Shown in pieces: positions 62,083-64,000 of a stretch of 64,000 nt of DNA. Origin of the DNA: Valencia hispanica. Lineage: Eukaryota; Chordata; Actinopteri; Cyprinodontiformes; Valenciidae. Positions within the stretch are counted from its first letter, which is position 1; the number at the start of each line of letters is the position of its first letter. The DNA is taken from NCBI GenBank assembly GCA_963556495.2, contig OY747705.1, forward strand, positions 21,223,501-21,287,500, in the 5' to 3' direction. Made by a program: the position numbers and the translations under genes. Below the pieces are notes generated by a model. It did not search any database and was not told the DNA's origin. It was given only the letters and a program-made list of their open reading frames with translations.

Positions 62083-62565
62083 AAGTGCTTCCAGACCAAA
62101 TGCAGCATCAGCTTGGCTGGGCTTTGCAATTTTGTAATTTGTTTTTGGATGGTCTGACCAGCAACCGTGTTTTCAAAGTGCAAGAGGAGGGCAGATCCCA
62201 TCCCAGCACGGAGGTGCGATTAGCTTGATGATGAAATTTGTAACCATAGTGTGCTGTGACGGATACCTAAGCAGCCAAAAGGGTGAAGTTGTCTATTAAA
62301 CTGCCCCAGACCAAGCAAAAAGCAGACGGTCAAAGTGAAAACAGATCTCTTTGCCATTTCCATACTGCTCTCTGAACTATAGTGTCTCTTTATAATTTTT
62401 TGTTGTTTTTTTCTTCTCCCGTCTGCCTCACTATTGCAGGTTTAGTTCTATTGTTGGTATGAGCAAAAGAAAGCTGCTTTGTGGACAAAAAGCAATTATC
62501 TATTTGTTATTACTCTGCTGTGGATGAACAGAGAGTTTTATTACACAGGGTCACAAGCCCCTGTA
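62083..62565. repeat. Unidentified insert in Tc1-like copy 5
   Basis: About 480 bp between host segments GAGGGAACTAAA and GTAGCACCTCACATCACTCC, which are adjacent in the intact transposon family. I recognise no inverted ends and no coding potential in it. Confidence 0.4.
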
Positions 62566-63066
62566 GCACCTCACATCACTCCAAACACACCTTCTCCAGG
62601 ATGAAACATGGTAGTGATAGCACCATGCTGTGGGGAAGCTTTTCTTTAGCAGAGTGAGAGTGATTCATATGGGTTTAGCTGAAAACAGGGCAAACATACT
62701 TTTTAGATTTTGAAAACCAAGTATCCTTTTCTTTCCAACTCACAATTATGTGCTGCTTTGTATTTGTTTATCTCATAAATCCTAATAAAACCTTATATGG
62801 TTTGTGGTTCTTGCACTATAAGATGTAAAGAAGTTCACTATTGCAAGGCACTGTATGTGAACATTTTCATTATCATTGCTCAATTAAAGCAATGGGGTAT
62901 ACTGCACAACAGATTAATTTAATTTAGCTAGAAATAATCATATTCACTAAATTTTAACTATAAATTGCTGTTCAGAAACATCACAACTCTCAGCTGGGTA
63001 AACACTTGAATTTCAGGACTGACTCAGAATAAAAAGCAGAAGAGATTAACAACAAAATTGCTTCAC

Positions 63067-63179
63067 CTCTAATGCTATTTCGGTGCTTTCCTGATGTGGA
63101 CAGTTTTTCTGAAGTCTCTCCAGTATTACTACATCTGCTCCTTTACAGTAAAGTTTTAACCCACCCTCTGGCTCACGTA
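63067..63179 (-). CDS. atp8b3: ATP8B flippase exon w2: KGAD nucleotide-binding loop
   Basis: 113 nt. The split codon (G|TA, Val) joins MSVL to VREPEGGLKLYCKGADVV, giving the family pattern MSV-x-V-R-x-PEG-x-x-K-LYCKGAD. The Lys of KGAD lines the ATP adenine pocket. Acceptor TTTATAG|TACG, donor TTAGAG|GTGAAG. The exon ends in phase 0 at STEIALE. The intron upstream is only 101 bp. Confidence 0.92.
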
Positions 63180-63280
63180 CTATAAACAATAAAAAGGAAA
63201 AACATGTTTTTTAGGCCAAATTAGTATTTTATTAGACTCCAAAACTCTTAAATCAGATCATGCATAGGTGCTGCTACTAC

Positions 63281-63469
63281 CTAGGACGGACATCCGTCTC
63301 CTTTTGCTGGTGAAGTCCAGCAACGCCAGCAGCTGGTACTGGCGAGTGGCACCCAGCTCTGAAACAACAACAAAATCTCTTGTTCTGGAAAGAAAGACCC
63401 AGCCAAGCTCCCTGGCAAATCCGACAAGAGTTTCTTCGTCTGGTGATGCAGCCTGGTAGACTGGGGACC
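63281..63469 (-). CDS. atp8b3: ATP8B flippase exon w1: nucleotide-binding domain (ASPDE)
   Basis: Residues 1-62 of the window portion (189 nt, starts in phase 1, ends in phase 1). Contains SPVYQAASPDEETLVGFA, the P4-ATPase ASPDE nucleotide-binding motif, then LGWVFLSRT, and ends in TSKRRRMSVL|. In P4-ATPases this Arg/Lys-rich turn contacts ATP in the N domain. Acceptor TTCCCAG|GGTCC; donor CTAG|GTAGTA. This is the most 5' exon I can support; a putative further exon near 63,900 is discussed under rejected items. Confidence 0.92.
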   Translation of the reverse strand, partial: GPQSTRLHHQTKKLLSDLPGSLAGSFFPEQEILLLFQSWVPLASTSCWRCWTSPAKGDGCPS

Positions 63470-63565
63470 CTGGGAAAATATGGCCAGTACAAAAAGTACA
63501 GCTATAAATATTGCTAGTAGGATGATCTCTGATAGGGTGACCATATTTTGATTTCCAAAACAAAC

Positions 63566-63606
63566 ACTTGGCTCAGGCCTGAAACACTTTCAGGCCTGGG
63601 CCAAGT
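63566..63606. repeat. Near-perfect hairpin (19 bp arms, 3 base loop)
   Basis: ACTTGGCTCAGGCCTGAAA and TTTCAGGCCTGGGCCAAGT pair at 18 of 19 positions around CAC. The flanking GGGTGACCATATTTTGATTTC resembles the end of a dispersed fish repeat. It lies 97 bp upstream of flippase exon w1, in its intron. Confidence 0.75.
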
Positions 63607-64000
63607 CTTAACATATTTAAAGAGTGAATTCTCCATTTGGTGAGGATGAAAAGTTATATAACAAATTTCAGATAGGCTCTCACAAGTACAAAAATTACTT
63701 TAAAATCTCTGGAAATGATTATCCTTCCGAATTAGAAAATTTACCAGTGACAATAATAGTTCACTTTTTAAGTCATACTGGACACAAATTAAACAACAGT
63801 TTGAAATAATAATTTGATAAATGAAGTATGTTTTTCTTTTCAATGTAATATGTAAAAGGCAGCAATCTCAAAAAGAGAATACAAAAAATGTATACTCCAG
63901 TCTATAGTTTTCATCTTCATCCTCCTCAGACAATTTATATATGAACTGTTTGCCACTGAAATCTTTGCCACTTTTGTCACACACAAACACAACGCAAGCT
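63607..64000 (-). other. Flippase intron or upstream exon not resolved
   Basis: AT-rich. A minus-strand open stretch near 63,895-64,000 is unassigned. The next exons of the flippase must lie beyond the window edge. Confidence 0.4.

Larger units (their letters stand above)
61116..62853 (+). mobile_element. Tc1/mariner-like transposon remnant, copy 5, with two insertions
   Basis: CAGTGCCTTACAAAAATG at the left and TTGCAAGGCACTG at the right, flanked by TA. The transposase is recognisable in GAACATTAGTGAACAAACAG, TTGTTGAAAGAAAGCCACA and GAAACATGGTAGTGATAGC. It is interrupted by two unrelated inserts near 61,620-61,905 and 62,083-62,565. It fills the intron between flippase exons w2 and w3. Confidence 0.8.
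52073..63469 (-). other. atp8b3: ATP8B-type phospholipid flippase gene, 3' part (13 exons in window)
   Basis: Thirteen exons on the - strand, all with GT donors and AG acceptors and matching phases, join into 653 codons ending in TAA. Order of hallmarks in the 653-residue part: ASPDE (about 7-11) and KGAD (77-80) of the nucleotide-binding domain; LTGDKKE (187-194) and [11 protein letters not shown] (312-322) of the phosphorylation domain; transmembrane helices M5-M10; a basic C-tail. The family couples ATP hydrolysis to inward flipping of phospholipids, usually with a CDC50/TMEM30 beta subunit. The phosphorylated-Asp exon and helices M1-M4 are upstream of the window (beyond 64,000). Subfamily 8B is clear from the C-tail and the ASPDE-to-KGAD region. 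The choice of atp8b3 rests on its position tail-to-tail with onecut3, as in human 19p13.3. Confidence 0.88.

Noticed and set aside
63890..64000. Possible further flippase exon (open on - strand, reading ...SGKQFIYKLSEEDEDENY)
   Set aside because: It does not match the ATP8B sequence expected before the ASPDE exon and has no convincing splice sites that I can confirm. The window edge cuts it.

Overview
The window is nuclear DNA of a ray-finned fish, almost certainly a teleost. Three things point there. Two multi-exon vertebrate genes are present with GT-AG introns. Long CA/TA microsatellites are abundant. Dead Tc1/mariner-like transposons, RTE (Rex3-type) and CR1/L2 (Rex1-type) LINE fragments of kinds common in fish genomes are scattered through it. 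I cannot place it below teleost. There is no prokaryotic, phage, organellar or viral gene in it.

Layout. Bases 1-22,380 are a gene desert upstream of onecut3. It holds decayed transposons (2.2-3.2 kb, 6.6-7.1 kb, 7.5-7.8 kb, 8.1-8.9 kb), microsatellites and several repeat-poor blocks with CUT/homeodomain-type motifs. A GC-rich promoter and 5'UTR (22,424-22,860) lead into onecut3 on the + strand: exon 1 (22,861-23,899, N-terminal region plus CUT domain), an 18.2 kb intron (23,900-42,095), and exon 2 (42,096-42,388, homeodomain). The 443-residue product is intact. A probable long 3'UTR and intergenic stretch follows, with exact miR-9 and let-7 seed matches. From 63,469 down to 52,073 on the - strand lie the last 13 coding exons of a class-I type-8B P4-ATPase (phospholipid flippase), best called atp8b3-like. 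All 13 exons join in phase into 653 residues ending at a natural stop; the 5' exons, including the phosphorylated-Asp exon, lie beyond base 64,000. Its introns are full of dead Tc1-like elements, some with other elements nested in them.

How it fits together. Onecut3 is a neuronal/endodermal CUT-homeodomain transcription factor and the flippase is a membrane lipid transporter, so they do not share a pathway. Their tail-to-tail arrangement matches ONECUT3-ATP8B3 on human 19p13.3 (from memory), which supports both gene names and suggests they are held together by shared regulatory DNA. The most interesting signal is non-coding: clusters of ATCGAT and TATTGATC/ATCAATA (the core recognised by CUT-class proteins, including Onecut factors themselves) in the upstream desert and the big intron, and a diverged tandem duplication of one intronic module at 28.0-28.4 kb. 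Together these look like an auto- or cross-regulatory enhancer landscape. I found no unambiguous new protein system.
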